A DNA stretch of 64,000 nucleotides from JAKVJE01 sp047722305 (GTDB lineage: Bacteria; Actinomycetota; Actinomycetes; Actinomycetales; Microbacteriaceae), in assembly GCA_047722305.1 (NCBI GenBank), contig JBDNYM010000005.1:1-64000 (forward strand), read 5' to 3'. The notes below the pieces were generated by a model. It was not told the DNA's origin. It made no database searches and saw only the letters and a list, made by a program, of their open reading frames with translations. Below, piece by piece: positions 34,745 through 43,279 of the stretch. A program made the translations under genes and the position numbers. Within the stretch, counting starts at the first letter, position 1. The number at the start of each line of letters is the position of its first letter.

Positions 34745-34905
34745 AACGCGGGTCTTCGTTCCCGGCTGGGTCAGGCTTGCATGCTACCCACCCGGCCCGG
34801 CCATCCGCAGGATCTCTCGGCGGGCTCCAAGCCCGTCCACACCCCCGTAGAATCTTGCCGACGCCTGATCTGCAGGCGGACGGCGCGAATTCGGGAGACA
34901 TCGAC

Positions 34906-36408
34906 ATGAGCGATCACGATTCGGACGAGACGACAGTGCCCGCATCCTCGGGCCTGCATATTGAGCGCAATGGCCTGAATGAGGTCGCCCAGGAGCAGCA
35001 CCACGGCACGCCCCGGCAGCTGTTCTGGCCCTGGTTCGCCGCCAACATCTCGGTGCTGGGAGTGAGCTACGGCGCCTTCGTCCTGAGCTTCGGCCTCTCG
35101 CTGTGGCAGGCGATCGTGGTGGGGCTGGTCGGCATCGCGGCGTCGTTCCTGCTGTGCGGGTGGGTGGCCCTGGGCGGCAAGCGCGGCCACGCCCCCACGA
35201 TGACCCTCAGCCGGGCGGCGTTCGGGGTGCACGGCAACCGGCTGCCCTCGCTGATCTCGTGGCTGCTCACCGTCGGCTGGGAGACCGTGCTGGTCGCCCT
35301 CGCCGCCCTAGCCACCAGCACGGTGCTCTCCCGCCTCGGCTGGGTGCACGGCGTCGCCGCCCAGGTGACCGCGCTGGTGGTGGTCATCGTCCTGGTCGTC
35401 CTGGGCGGGCTGCTCGGCTTCGACTTCATCATGCGGCTGCAGCAGTGGATCACGATCATCACCGGCGTGCTGACCGTCGTCTACATGCTGCTCGTCGCCG
35501 GGCACATCGACTTCGGGGCGCTGTCCGCCATTCCGAACGGCTCCCTGCCCGCCGCCGTCGGCGCGCTGGTGTTCATGATGACCGGGTTCGGCCTGGGATG
35601 GGTGAACGCGGCCGCCGACTACTCGCGCTACCTGCCGCGCACCGCCTCGAACCGCGGCGTCGTGGGCTGGACGACGTTCGGCGCCGGCCTGGCGCCCGCC
35701 ATCCTGTTCGTGTTCGGGCTGCTGCTGGCCGGGTCGTCGTCGAAGCTGTCGGAGGCGGCCGCCAACGACCCGATCGGAGCGCTAACCACCCTGCTGCCGG
35801 TGTGGTTCCTCATCCCGTTCGCGATCGTCGCGGTGCTGGGGCTGATCGGCGGCGCCGTGCTCGACATCTACTCGTCCGGGCTGTCGCTGCTGAGCGTCGG
35901 CGTGCCCGTGCCGCGGTTCGTGGCGGCGCTCATCGACGGGGTGATCATGACGCTCGGCGCCATCTACGTCGTGTTCGTCGCCCCCGACTTCCTGATGCCG
36001 TTCCAGGGATTCCTCATCACCCTGGGGGTGCCCATCGCCGCCTGGTGCGGCATCTTCCTGGCCGATCTGGTGCTACGGCGCCGCGACTACGCCGGGGCGG
36101 ACCTCCTCACCGCCCGGGGACGCTACGGGGCCGTGAACTGGGCCGCGATCGCCGTGCTGGCGGCCGCCACGGCGATCGGCTGGGGACTGGTCACCAACAC
36201 GTACGCGCACTGGCTCGACTGGCAGGGCTACCTGCTGGGCCCACTCGGCCTGGGCGGGCGCAAAGGCGACTGGGCGGGCGCGAATCTCGGTGTGCTCGCC
36301 TCCCTGCTGATCGGGTTCGCCGGCCAGCTGATCTTCTGCCGGCGGCGGGTCCGAGCGCAGGAGGCCCTCCCGATCCCGGCGGCGCCGACGGCCGGGGACG
36401 GACGATGA
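34906..36408 (+). CDS. NCS1-family nucleobase/hydantoin:cation symporter (CodB-like)
   Basis: 500 residues from ATG 34906 (GGGAGA upstream, TAGAAT -10 ~45 bases further up). Twelve helices with NCS1 motifs: WPWFAANISVLGVSYGAFVL, APTMTLSRAAFGVHGNRLPS and GFGLGWVNAAADYSRYLP. The closest named group is cytosine/purine permease. The following cysteine hydrolase overlaps it by four bases, so transported compound and enzyme substrate are probably linked (pyrimidine, hydantoin or nicotinamide-type amide). Confidence 0.88.
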   Translation: MSDHDSDETTVPASSGLHIERNGLNEVAQEQHHGTPRQLFWPWFAANISVLGVSYGAFVLSFGLSLWQAIVVGLVGIAASFLLCGWVALGGKRGHAPTMTLSRAAFGVHGNRLPSLISWLLTVGWETVLVALAALATSTVLSRLGWVHGVAAQVTALVVVIVLVVLGGLLGFDFIMRLQQWITIITGVLTVVYMLLVAGHIDFGALSAIPNGSLPAAVGALVFMMTGFGLGWVNAAADYSRYLPRTASNRGVVGWTTFGAGLAPAILFVFGLLLAGSSSKLSEAAANDPIGALTTLLPVWFLIPFAIVAVLGLIGGAVLDIYSSGLSLLSVGVPVPRFVAALIDGVIMTLGAIYVVFVAPDFLMPFQGFLITLGVPIAAWCGIFLADLVLRRRDYAGADLLTARGRYGAVNWAAIAVLAAATAIGWGLVTNTYAHWLDWQGYLLGPLGLGGRKGDWAGANLGVLASLLIGFAGQLIFCRRRVRAQEALPIPAAPTAGDGR

Positions 36409-36974
36409 CCGCCGCGGCGCTCCCCGACCTCACGGGCGCCTGGCTGCTGGTCATCGACATGCAGCGCATCTTCGCCGAGCCGGACTCGCCGTGGGCGACC
36501 CCCGATTTCGCCGCCGCGCAGCAGGGCGTCGACCGGCTGCTGCCCGCGTTCGCCGGCCGCACCGCGTTCACGCGCTTCGTGGCCCCGGCGCAGCCCACCG
36601 GCGCCTGGGCCGACTACTACCGCGACTGGCCGTTCGCACTCGACCCGGCCCATGCCGACCAGTACGCCCTGGTCGACGGGTATGCCCAGCACGGCGAACC
36701 GGTGATCGATCGCAGCGGCTTCGGCAAGTGGGATGCGGCCACCGCTGCCCGGCTCGGCCGCCCCGAGACGATCGTGCTGGCCGGGGTGTCGACCGACTGC
36801 TGCGTGCTGTCCACCGCCCTGGCGGCCGTGGACGACGGCATGCGCATCGTGGTCGCCGCCGACGCCTGCGCCGGCCTCAGCGCCGCCGACCATCAGCGGG
36901 CGCTGGATGCGATGGCCCTGTTCGCCCCGAACGTCACGATCGCCGATGCGGGGCGGGTGCTGGGAGCGGTGTGA
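36405..36974 (+). CDS. Isochorismatase-family cysteine hydrolase
   Basis: 189 residues. The catalytic triad is Asp18 (LLVIDMQ), Lys108 (GFGKWD) and Cys133 (GVSTDCCVLSTALAA). The family includes nicotinamidases, ureidoacrylate/biuret amidohydrolases and isochorismatases; residues outside the triad do not let me choose. ATGA overlap with the permease gene suggests uptake and hydrolysis of an amide as nitrogen source. Confidence 0.88.
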   Translation: MTAAALPDLTGAWLLVIDMQRIFAEPDSPWATPDFAAAQQGVDRLLPAFAGRTAFTRFVAPAQPTGAWADYYRDWPFALDPAHADQYALVDGYAQHGEPVIDRSGFGKWDAATAARLGRPETIVLAGVSTDCCVLSTALAAVDDGMRIVVAADACAGLSAADHQRALDAMALFAPNVTIADAGRVLGAV

Positions 36975-37004
36975 TCTTCACTGCATCCTTCGCCGGAGGA
37001 CGAA

Positions 37005-37039
37005 CAGGGTTGCGGGTTGACAGGGTTGCACCCTAGGAT
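37005..37039 (+). promoter_or_regulatory. Promoter and repeated half-sites of the RES-Xre module
   Basis: CAGGGTTGC occurs at 37005-37013 and 37021-37029 (16-base period), with GGGTTGA between them. TAGGAT (37034-37039) lies six bases before the ATG at 37046, so the mRNA is probably leaderless; TTGCGG 18 bases further up can serve as -35. The repeats are likely sites for the antitoxin. Confidence 0.5.
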
Positions 37040-37045
37040 CTGAGC

Positions 37046-37585
37046 ATGAGCGCCATCCAGCAGCCGTCCCGGCCCCGCCGCGCCCAACCGCGCGCCGAGC
37101 GTGCTCAGCTGCGCCGCCTGCTGGAAGCGGTGTCCGAGCAGATCGATGCCCTCGACGACGCCTCGATTACCGGGCGCGATGTGGACGACCTCGCCCAGCG
37201 GATGGTCGCGGTCATCCCCCGCCGCAGCCCATGGAACGACGTACTCGGCCCCTTCCACTCCACGCGCGGCGTCGCCGACCTGCTCGGCGTCTCCCGTCAG
37301 GCGGTCGCCAAGCGGGTGCGCACCGGCTCCCTGGTCCGAGTGGTCACGGAGACCGGCGAGTCATTGTTCCCCGCCTTCCAGCTCCGCTCCGGGCGACCGC
37401 TGCCCGGGCTGCTCCCCGTGGTGCGGGCGCTCCGGGCGGGTACCGACGACGAATACGCGATCGCCCAGTGGCTCGCCGCGCCCGACCCGAGCACCAGACG
37501 CTCCCCCGCCGACCTGCTGGCCGCTGGCCGCACCGACGAGGTGCTGCGCACGGCGACCCGCACCGCCGCCGCCTGGGCGGCGTGA
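37046..37585 (+). CDS. Xre/MbcA/ParS-type antitoxin of a RES module
   Basis: 179 residues with a basic N-terminus (SRPRRAQPRAERAQLRR), a helix-turn-helix with FHSTRGVADLLGVSRQAVAK, and a C-terminal toxin-binding region ending ATRTAAAWAA. It resembles the MbcA/Xre antitoxins that bind RES-domain toxins. The next gene encodes the RES toxin and overlaps at TGATG, so they are coupled. It would repress its own promoter through the repeats upstream. Confidence 0.78.
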   Translation: MSAIQQPSRPRRAQPRAERAQLRRLLEAVSEQIDALDDASITGRDVDDLAQRMVAVIPRRSPWNDVLGPFHSTRGVADLLGVSRQAVAKRVRTGSLVRVVTETGESLFPAFQLRSGRPLPGLLPVVRALRAGTDDEYAIAQWLAAPDPSTRRSPADLLAAGRTDEVLRTATRTAAAWAA

Positions 37586-38190
37586 TGGCCGCGGCGCAAC
37601 TGCCCCCGAACCCGGATCGCGACCTCTCCGGCTTTCCCAGTCGGCAGCTCACGCCCGACGACACCCTCTACCGGGCGGCGGCCCGGACCCGAAACCCCGG
37701 CTACTTCGCCGCCGACGACTCTGGTCGGTTCAATCTGCGCCCGCCCCGCGGGACGCTGTACAGCGCCACTGACCTCGACACCGCCGTGCGGGAGAAAGTA
37801 CGGGAGGCGGCCGTCGCCGCCGGCATCATTTCGCGCCGGCTCGCGAACAGCTTTCGCGTGGTGGCGTTCGCCGCCCCAGCGGTGCGCGCCGCCGACCTCG
37901 CGGCCCGGACGGCGGCGCGTTTCGGCGTGATCCGCGAGCTGGCCGCGATGGACGACTACGACATCCCGCGCCGCTGGGCCACTGCGTTCGATGAGTCTGG
38001 CTTCGGCGGCGTGCACTACGGCTCCCGCTTCACCACCGGAGAGCCGAGCGCGTGGGGAATCTTCGGCGCCGCCGGCGAACATGACCTGACGGTGACCGCG
38101 CAGATCGAGGGCTCAGAGGCCTGCGAGCAGGTCGGCATCGCCGTCACGCCGCCGATCCCGTCCGCCGACAGCGTCGACCTCCTCGACTGA
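37585..38190 (+). CDS. RES-domain toxin (NAD+ phosphorylase family)
   Basis: 201 residues from ATG 37585 (GTG 37582 is equally possible). DDTLYRAAARTRNPGYFAA, NLRPPRGTLYSATDLDTAVR and EKVREAAV hold the RES Arg/Glu positions; FGGVHYGSRFTTGEP carries the conserved Tyr-Gly-Ser stretch. RES toxins such as MbcT deplete NAD+ by phosphorolysis or hydrolysis. The antitoxin lies directly upstream. The module is complete. Confidence 0.82.
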   Translation: MAAAQLPPNPDRDLSGFPSRQLTPDDTLYRAAARTRNPGYFAADDSGRFNLRPPRGTLYSATDLDTAVREKVREAAVAAGIISRRLANSFRVVAFAAPAVRAADLAARTAARFGVIRELAAMDDYDIPRRWATAFDESGFGGVHYGSRFTTGEPSAWGIFGAAGEHDLTVTAQIEGSEACEQVGIAVTPPIPSADSVDLLD

Positions 38191-38215
38191 GCGCGCCGCC
38201 GGGCCACCGTCCTGG

Positions 38216-39613
38216 TCAGCTTCTCCGCCCGGACGGCAGCAGGAACCCTACCGCCGCCGAAGCCGCGGTGATCCCGGTCGCCCACCAGAACGCGGCCTGG
38301 AATCCGGCCGCCGGCGCCGCCGCCGAGGCCGCGGTGCTGAGCACGACCGCGATCAGCGCGGTGCCGAATGCGCCGCCCAGCTGCTGCACGATGCGGGTGA
38401 TCGCGGACGCGTTCGGCATCTGCTCCCGGGACAGGTCGACGTAGGCGGCGGTCATGACCGGGATGAAGACCACGCCGAGGCCGAGACCCCGGATCAGCAG
38501 CACGACGCCCAGCAGCCACAGATTCGCGGTCGCCCCGGCGAGGGCGAACGGAACGGTCGCGGCGGCGATCACGAGGCATCCGCCCACGCAGACGACGCGG
38601 GATCCGAGTCCGTCGACGAGCCGCCCGACGAAGAACCGGGCGACGAGCGTCCCCACGCCCTGCGGGATCAGCAGCAGGGCCGCGTGCAGCGCGGAGTCTC
38701 CGCGCAGAGCCTGGAAGTACAGCGGCAGCAGGAAGTTCCCGGCGAAGATGGTCGCCCCCAGCCCGGTCAGCGCGATCGACGACACGGCGACGGAGCGCAC
38801 CCGCAGCAACCGCACATCCACGAGCGCCCGCCCCCGCAGGTGCAGGGCCCACGCCACGAAGGCGATCAGCAGCACCGCCCCGGCGATCAGCGGCCCGAAT
38901 ACGTCGAATCGTCCGAAACCGCCGGCGGCGTGGCTGTTCGAGAGGCCGTAGAGCAGCCCCGCGAGCGCCGGAGCGAGCAGGATGGCCCCGACCGCGTCCA
39001 GCCGCGCCGTCGATGCCGTCCGCGGCCGGTCGTCCGGCAGGAACGCCACCGCTAGGATCCAGCCGACGATGCCGATGGGGACGTTGATGAGGAACAGCCA
39101 GCGCCAGGACAGCCAGTTCAGGACGATCCCACCCAGCACCGGGCCGAGGATCGGCCCGAGGGCGGCGGGCAGGCTGACGTTCGCCATGGTGCGGGTGCGC
39201 GACTCCGCCGGGACGTTCTGCATCGCCAGGGTCATCATGAGCGGCATCATGATGCCGCCCCCGATCCCCTGCACGACGCGGAACGCGATCAGCGACGCCG
39301 GGTTCCAGGCGCACGCGCACAGCGCCGACCCCAGTGTGAACAGCCCCAGGGCGAACAGCCACAGGCGCCGGCCGCCGAACCGGGCCTGGGCCCAGCTGAC
39401 GAAGGGGATCGCGACCGCGAGGGCGAGCAGGTAGCCGGTGCTCACCCACTGGATCGTCGAGATCGGGGCGTGCAGGTCGACGACCAGGGTGCGCAGGCCG
39501 ATGGCGACGATGGTCGTGTCGAGGATCGGCGTGATTCCGCCGGCGATCAGCGCCGTCAGCAGTTTCCACAGTGGCTGGGACGTCTGCCGCGTTCCCGGTG
39601 CTGAAACCATCAT
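38216..39613 (-). CDS. DHA2-family multidrug exporter (EmrB/QacA type)
   Basis: 465 residues from ATG 39613, which follows GGAGG by seven bases; two other ATGs (39643, 39619) are poorer placed. Fourteen helices; TTIVAIGLRTLVVDLHAPIS in helix 1 and GWILAVAFLPDDRPR, GILGPVLGG-type motif C (LGPILGPVLGGIVL) are typical of DHA2 antiporters. It is divergent from a TetR regulator with an operator between them, so expression is probably induced by its drug substrate. Confidence 0.9.
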   Translation of the reverse strand: MMVSAPGTRQTSQPLWKLLTALIAGGITPILDTTIVAIGLRTLVVDLHAPISTIQWVSTGYLLALAVAIPFVSWAQARFGGRRLWLFALGLFTLGSALCACAWNPASLIAFRVVQGIGGGIMMPLMMTLAMQNVPAESRTRTMANVSLPAALGPILGPVLGGIVLNWLSWRWLFLINVPIGIVGWILAVAFLPDDRPRTASTARLDAVGAILLAPALAGLLYGLSNSHAAGGFGRFDVFGPLIAGAVLLIAFVAWALHLRGRALVDVRLLRVRSVAVSSIALTGLGATIFAGNFLLPLYFQALRGDSALHAALLLIPQGVGTLVARFFVGRLVDGLGSRVVCVGGCLVIAAATVPFALAGATANLWLLGVVLLIRGLGLGVVFIPVMTAAYVDLSREQMPNASAITRIVQQLGGAFGTALIAVVLSTAASAAAPAAGFQAAFWWATGITAASAAVGFLLPSGRRS

Positions 39614-39678
39614 CCTCATGCCTCCATTTAGAGTTGGATTCATTTCTTATTGCCGCAGCGACTCTAGGTTTCGAAGAC

Positions 39679-39698
39679 AAGAAATGCAAGCATCTCTT
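39679..39698. promoter_or_regulatory. TetR operator in the DHA2/TetR intergenic region
   Basis: AAGAAATGCAAGCATCTCTT has one mismatch across its dyad (AAGAAATGC/GCATCTCTT). A third half-site CATTTCTTATTGC lies at 39641-39653, exactly 50 bases from the CATCTCTTATTGC half-site at 39691-39703, so two dimers could bind cooperatively over both promoters. Confidence 0.6.
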
Positions 39699-39728
39699 AT
39701 TGCGTGGGCGCGTCGTATCATGGGTCCC

Positions 39729-40397
39729 ATGGAGAGCCCAGCCACCGCAGACAGCGAGGACGACGGGGGCAGCGGGCCCGCCGCCCCCCGCAACCCCGCC
39801 GCCGCCTCCCGGCACCGGCGGCGAGGAGCCGAACTCGAGGCCGCCATCCTCGACGCCGCCTGGGACGAACTCATCTCCGTCGGCATCGCGAAAGTGACCA
39901 TGGAGTCGGTCGCCGCCCGGGCGCAGACCGGTGTCGCCGTGCTCTACCGGCGCTGGCGCAACAAAGACGAGCTCATCGTCGCCGCGATCCGGCACTACGG
40001 CCGGCAGCATCCCCTGGTCCCATCCGATACCGGCTCGCTGCGCGGAGACATGCTCGCGCTGCTGGAGAGCTTCAATCAGAGCCGAGGCAACCTCGTGCCG
40101 GTGTTCGCCGCCTCCATCCCCGGACTGCTGTACGGCGACCGGGCCATCACGCCGCGCGAGCTGCGCGCCGACATCCTGGGCCGCCATCGGCACCGGGCCG
40201 ACGAGGTACTCTACCAGCGCGCCGCCGCGCGCGGCGAGATCGACCCCGAGCGCATCCCCGCGAGCGTGCGGGCGCTGCCGTTCGACCTCATCCGCCACGA
40301 CCTGCTGTTCACGCTGCAGCCGGTGTCGCACGCGCGCCTCCACGCCATCGTCGACGAGATCTTCTGGCCGCTCGTCGCCGCATACAACGCCGACTGA
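39729..40397 (+). CDS. TetR-family repressor
   Basis: 222 residues. TATCAT (39716-39721) lies seven bases before this ATG, so a leaderless start is likely. EAAILDAAWDELISVGIAKV, then TMESVAARAQTGVAVLYRRW, is the TetR HTH; the C-terminal helices form the ligand pocket and dimer interface. It would repress the divergent exporter gene until a drug binds. Confidence 0.9.
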   Translation: MESPATADSEDDGGSGPAAPRNPAAASRHRRRGAELEAAILDAAWDELISVGIAKVTMESVAARAQTGVAVLYRRWRNKDELIVAAIRHYGRQHPLVPSDTGSLRGDMLALLESFNQSRGNLVPVFAASIPGLLYGDRAITPRELRADILGRHRHRADEVLYQRAAARGEIDPERIPASVRALPFDLIRHDLLFTLQPVSHARLHAIVDEIFWPLVAAYNAD

Positions 40398-40449
40398 CCG
40401 GCGGCGCCGGGGCAGCGCGGCGCCGGGGTCGTCAGGGTCGCCGGGGTCG

Positions 40450-41385
40450 TCACCTCTCCGGCACGAACACGATCCGCTCCCCGCCGGCGACGCGGCGCGA
40501 CCAGGCGTCCTTGACCCCGGCGAGGGGCACCGGGACGGGCTGCAGGTCGTAGTCGCCCTCCGCCACCGCCGCGACGATGGCCGGGATCTCCGCGGCGATC
40601 TCCTCGCCTGGCACCGAGCCGATGCCGCTGCCGACGATCTGCAGCCGGGCGGCCCGCAGCGCTGCGGAAGGGATGGGGCTGTCCGCCCCGGCGACCGATC
40701 CGATCGAGACCCAGGTCAGCGGCCGGTCGCGGTCCCGCCGATGCCGGATGATGTCGGACATCCCCGCCGCGGCCGGCTCGCCCCAGACGTAGTCGAGCAC
40801 CACGTCGACGTCGGCCGCCGCCGCCAGCTGGTCGAGCCGCAGCACGCGGTCCGCGCCCGCCGCCGCCAGCGCTGCCAGTCGCGTCTCGTCGCGGCCGGCG
40901 CCGATCACCTCGCCGGCCCCGAAGCGCTTCGCCGTGCGCAGCGCGGTGCGCCCGGCGGCCCCGGTCGCCCCGAGCACGAGGACGCTGCTGCCGGGCCGGA
41001 ACTCGATCCGGCGCCGCAGCGCCACCCAGGCGGACAGCACCGGGTTGATGGCCGCCGCCGCCAGCAGCGGGTCCGTCCCGGCGGGCAGCGGAACGCTGCG
41101 CCGCTCGTCCACGGCGACCCGATCGGCGAAGCTGCCGGACGCCGCGCCCCGCAGCAGGGCGTACCGCAGGCGGCCGCCCTGGTCGCGCACCACCGCATCG
41201 ACGCCGGGGACCAGGGGCAGGACGCCGGTGCTGGTGTAGTGCGAGCCGTCGGCCTGCGAGCGCACCCGCGGATGCAGGGCGGCGGCGACCACGTCCATGA
41301 CCTGCTGCCCGGGGCCGGCGGTGGGCTCGGTGCACTCCCGGTACTGGGGCGGCCGGTCGAATTCGGTGACGATCGCAGCATGCAT
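40450..41385 (-). CDS. Zinc-type alcohol dehydrogenase/quinone oxidoreductase-like protein
   Basis: 311 residues. GroES-like N-terminal domain (HAAIVTEFDRPPQYRECTEP) and Rossmann domain with GATGAAGRTALRTAKRFGAG. No zinc ligands are evident, so it belongs to the quinone oxidoreductase branch of the MDR superfamily, using NADPH to reduce quinones or enals. It is divergent from a MarR regulator with a palindrome between, a pairing typical of quinone/electrophile response. Confidence 0.85.
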   Translation of the reverse strand: MHAAIVTEFDRPPQYRECTEPTAGPGQQVMDVVAAALHPRVRSQADGSHYTSTGVLPLVPGVDAVVRDQGGRLRYALLRGAASGSFADRVAVDERRSVPLPAGTDPLLAAAAINPVLSAWVALRRRIEFRPGSSVLVLGATGAAGRTALRTAKRFGAGEVIGAGRDETRLAALAAAGADRVLRLDQLAAAADVDVVLDYVWGEPAAAGMSDIIRHRRDRDRPLTWVSIGSVAGADSPIPSAALRAARLQIVGSGIGSVPGEEIAAEIPAIVAAVAEGDYDLQPVPVPLAGVKDAWSRRVAGGERIVFVPER

Positions 41386-41399
41386 GGCAGCCTCCGTGG

Positions 41400-41412
41400 T
41401 TCGTGTTACGAA
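41400..41412. promoter_or_regulatory. Candidate MarR operator
   Basis: TTCGTGTTACGAA is a perfect 5-base-arm dyad in the region between the oxidoreductase (start 41385) and marR-like gene. A related half-site ATACGAAC lies ~40 bases further. Position suits repression of the oxidoreductase. Confidence 0.5.
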
Positions 41413-41506
41413 TCATTCTGGTGCATCCAGTATGCTTTGGAATACGAACTGCTTCAAGACCCGTTTCCGGCCCCGGGCCAGCAGCGGAACCGACGAGGAG
41501 GACCGC

Positions 41507-41971
41507 ATGCGCACCGAGACCCCCGCCCCGGACGAACGCACCGAACTCGTCGACGCCCTCGCCCGCACCGCGTTCGAGGTCACGGCCGTGCTGTCGGCGG
41601 TGGGCGCCGCCCACGGCCTCTCCCTCACGCAGATGCGCACCCTCGGCATCCTGCGCGACCGCACCCTGCGCGCCTCCGAGCTCGCGCGCTATCTCGGGCT
41701 GGAGCGCTCGACGCTCTCCGGGCTCATCGACCGCGCCTCCGCGCGCGGTCTGCTCCGCCGCCGACCTGACCCGGACGACCGTCGCGCCGTGCGGCTCGAG
41801 CTCTCCGATCAAGGTCGGGAGCTGGCAGAGCAGGGCCGCCGCGAAGTCGCTGCCCGGCTCGATGCGGCCACGCCCCGGCTCGGCGATGCCCAGCGCCGCC
41901 GCCTTGCCGTCCTCCTGGAGACATTTCTCGGACCGGTTCCCGCGACCGAAAAGATTCCCGAACGGGAATAG
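41507..41971 (+). CDS. MarR-family regulator
   Basis: 154 residues from ATG 41507 (GAGGAGG upstream). LTQMRTLGILRDRTLRASEL, then LGLERSTLSGLIDRASARGL and PDDRRAVRLELSDQGRELAE, is the complete MarR wing. It most likely represses the divergent oxidoreductase and itself. The DoxX-like gene 77 bases downstream may be in the same transcript. Confidence 0.88.
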   Translation: MRTETPAPDERTELVDALARTAFEVTAVLSAVGAAHGLSLTQMRTLGILRDRTLRASELARYLGLERSTLSGLIDRASARGLLRRRPDPDDRRAVRLELSDQGRELAEQGRREVAARLDAATPRLGDAQRRRLAVLLETFLGPVPATEKIPERE

Positions 41972-42047
41972 TTCGGCCCCGGCTCGGCGTTTATCCAGAC
42001 GGGTCCGCCACGGGCGGGCACACCGCTATCCCAGAAAGAGGGCACTT

Positions 42048-42479
42048 GTGAGCAATCGGCTATCGTCCGCCATCCTCCGCACCGTCACCGGGGCGTTCAT
42101 TCTGAACTCGGGCCTCGGCAAGACGAAGCTCGACCCGGACACCGCGGCCGGGCTGCAGCAGCTCGCGGCCACCGGCGTGCCCGCCGTCAAACAGCTCGAG
42201 CCCGTCACCTTCGGCAAGCTGCTCTCCGGCACCGAGATCGCCCTCGGCGCCGGCCTGCTCGCCCCCTTCGTGAACCGTCGCCTCATCGGCCTCGGGCTCG
42301 CCGGGTTCGCCTCCGCCATGCTGACCCTCTACTTCCGCAATCCCGACAACACCCAGGCCGACGGCATCCGCCCGACCCAGCAGGGCATCCCGCTGGCCAA
42401 GGACGCCTGGCTGGCCGCCATCGGCCTGGCCCTGCTGTTCAGCAGCCGCAGCGCGAAGAGGCAGCAGCCGCAGCACTGA
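42048..42479 (+). CDS. DoxX-like small membrane protein
   Basis: 143 residues from GTG 42048 (AGAAAGAGG upstream). The protein has four helices, with VTGAFILNSGLGKTKLD and ALGAGLLAPFVNRRLIGLG matching the pattern of DoxX/DoxD-related membrane proteins. Function is poorly defined; relatives are linked to thiol-redox and quinone systems, which fits the oxidoreductase nearby. Could be a different four-helix family. Confidence 0.6.
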   Translation: MSNRLSSAILRTVTGAFILNSGLGKTKLDPDTAAGLQQLAATGVPAVKQLEPVTFGKLLSGTEIALGAGLLAPFVNRRLIGLGLAGFASAMLTLYFRNPDNTQADGIRPTQQGIPLAKDAWLAAIGLALLFSSRSAKRQQPQH

Positions 42480-42529
42480 CACGGGGACGCCGGCGCAGCA
42501 GCGCCGGCCTGACGGCCTGACCGCCGCGC

Positions 42530-43246
42530 CTACCCCGCTGCGCCTACCCCCGCCGCGGGCGCTCCGGCCCGCTGGGCCGGCTGGTCCTGCACGAGTCGTC
42601 CCGCCCGCATGGTGACGATCCGCTGGGCGCGGGCGGCGACGGTCGAGTCGTGCGTCACGACGATCAGGGTGAACTGCAACCGCCGCCAGTAGCCCTCCAG
42701 CAGCGTCATGATCTCGTCGCGCATGACCTCGTCGAGGTTGCCGGTGGGCTCGTCGGCGAGGATGATGCTCGGCTGCTTCACGAGGGCCCGGGCGATCGCC
42801 ACCCGCTGCTGCTGGCCGCCGGAGAGCTCGCCGGGCAGGTGATCCTCGCGCCCGTCGAGGCCGACCTCGGTCAGCGCCGCCTGGGCCCGAGACCGTCGCT
42901 CCGCCTTGGCGACGCCGAGCGGCACCAGCCCGGCCTCGACGTTCTCGCGGGCGGTGAGCGTGGGGATGAGATTGAACCCCTGGAACACGATGCCGATGCG
43001 TTCGGCGCGGATGCGCGTCAGCGCCGACTCGGACAGTGTGGTGAGATCCTGCCCATCGAGCACGATCGTGCCGCCGCTGGGCCGGTCGAGGCCGCCGAGC
43101 ATCTGCAGCAGCGTCGACTTCCCGCCGCCGGTGGTGCCGCGGATGGCGAGGAACTGCCCGTCGGGCACCTCCAGGTCGATCTGCTGCAGGGCGTGGACGG
43201 TGCGTTTGCCGGTGTAGGTCTTGGAGACCTGCGTGAGCGTGTACAT
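42530..43246 (-). CDS. MacB/LolD-type ABC transporter ATP-binding protein
   Basis: 238 residues. Walker [13 protein letters not shown], signature [16 protein letters not shown], Walker [13 protein letters not shown] and TLIVVTHDS are all present, in the order of the MacB/LolD family. The permease gene is 33 bases upstream in the same operon. The C-terminal 20 residues are Ala/Pro-rich and not conserved. Confidence 0.92.
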   Translation of the reverse strand: MYTLTQVSKTYTGKRTVHALQQIDLEVPDGQFLAIRGTTGGGKSTLLQMLGGLDRPSGGTIVLDGQDLTTLSESALTRIRAERIGIVFQGFNLIPTLTARENVEAGLVPLGVAKAERRSRAQAALTEVGLDGREDHLPGELSGGQQQRVAIARALVKQPSIILADEPTGNLDEVMRDEIMTLLEGYWRRLQFTLIVVTHDSTVAARAQRIVTMRAGRLVQDQPAQRAGAPAAGVGAAG

Positions 43247-43279
43247 GCGGTTCCTTTCCGAATGTTCCGATACGGCGGG

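Noticed and set aside
38016..40343. 775-residue minus-strand frame over the DHA2 gene
   Set aside because: Low-complexity Arg/Ala translation in the wrong frame of the exporter and antisense to tetR.
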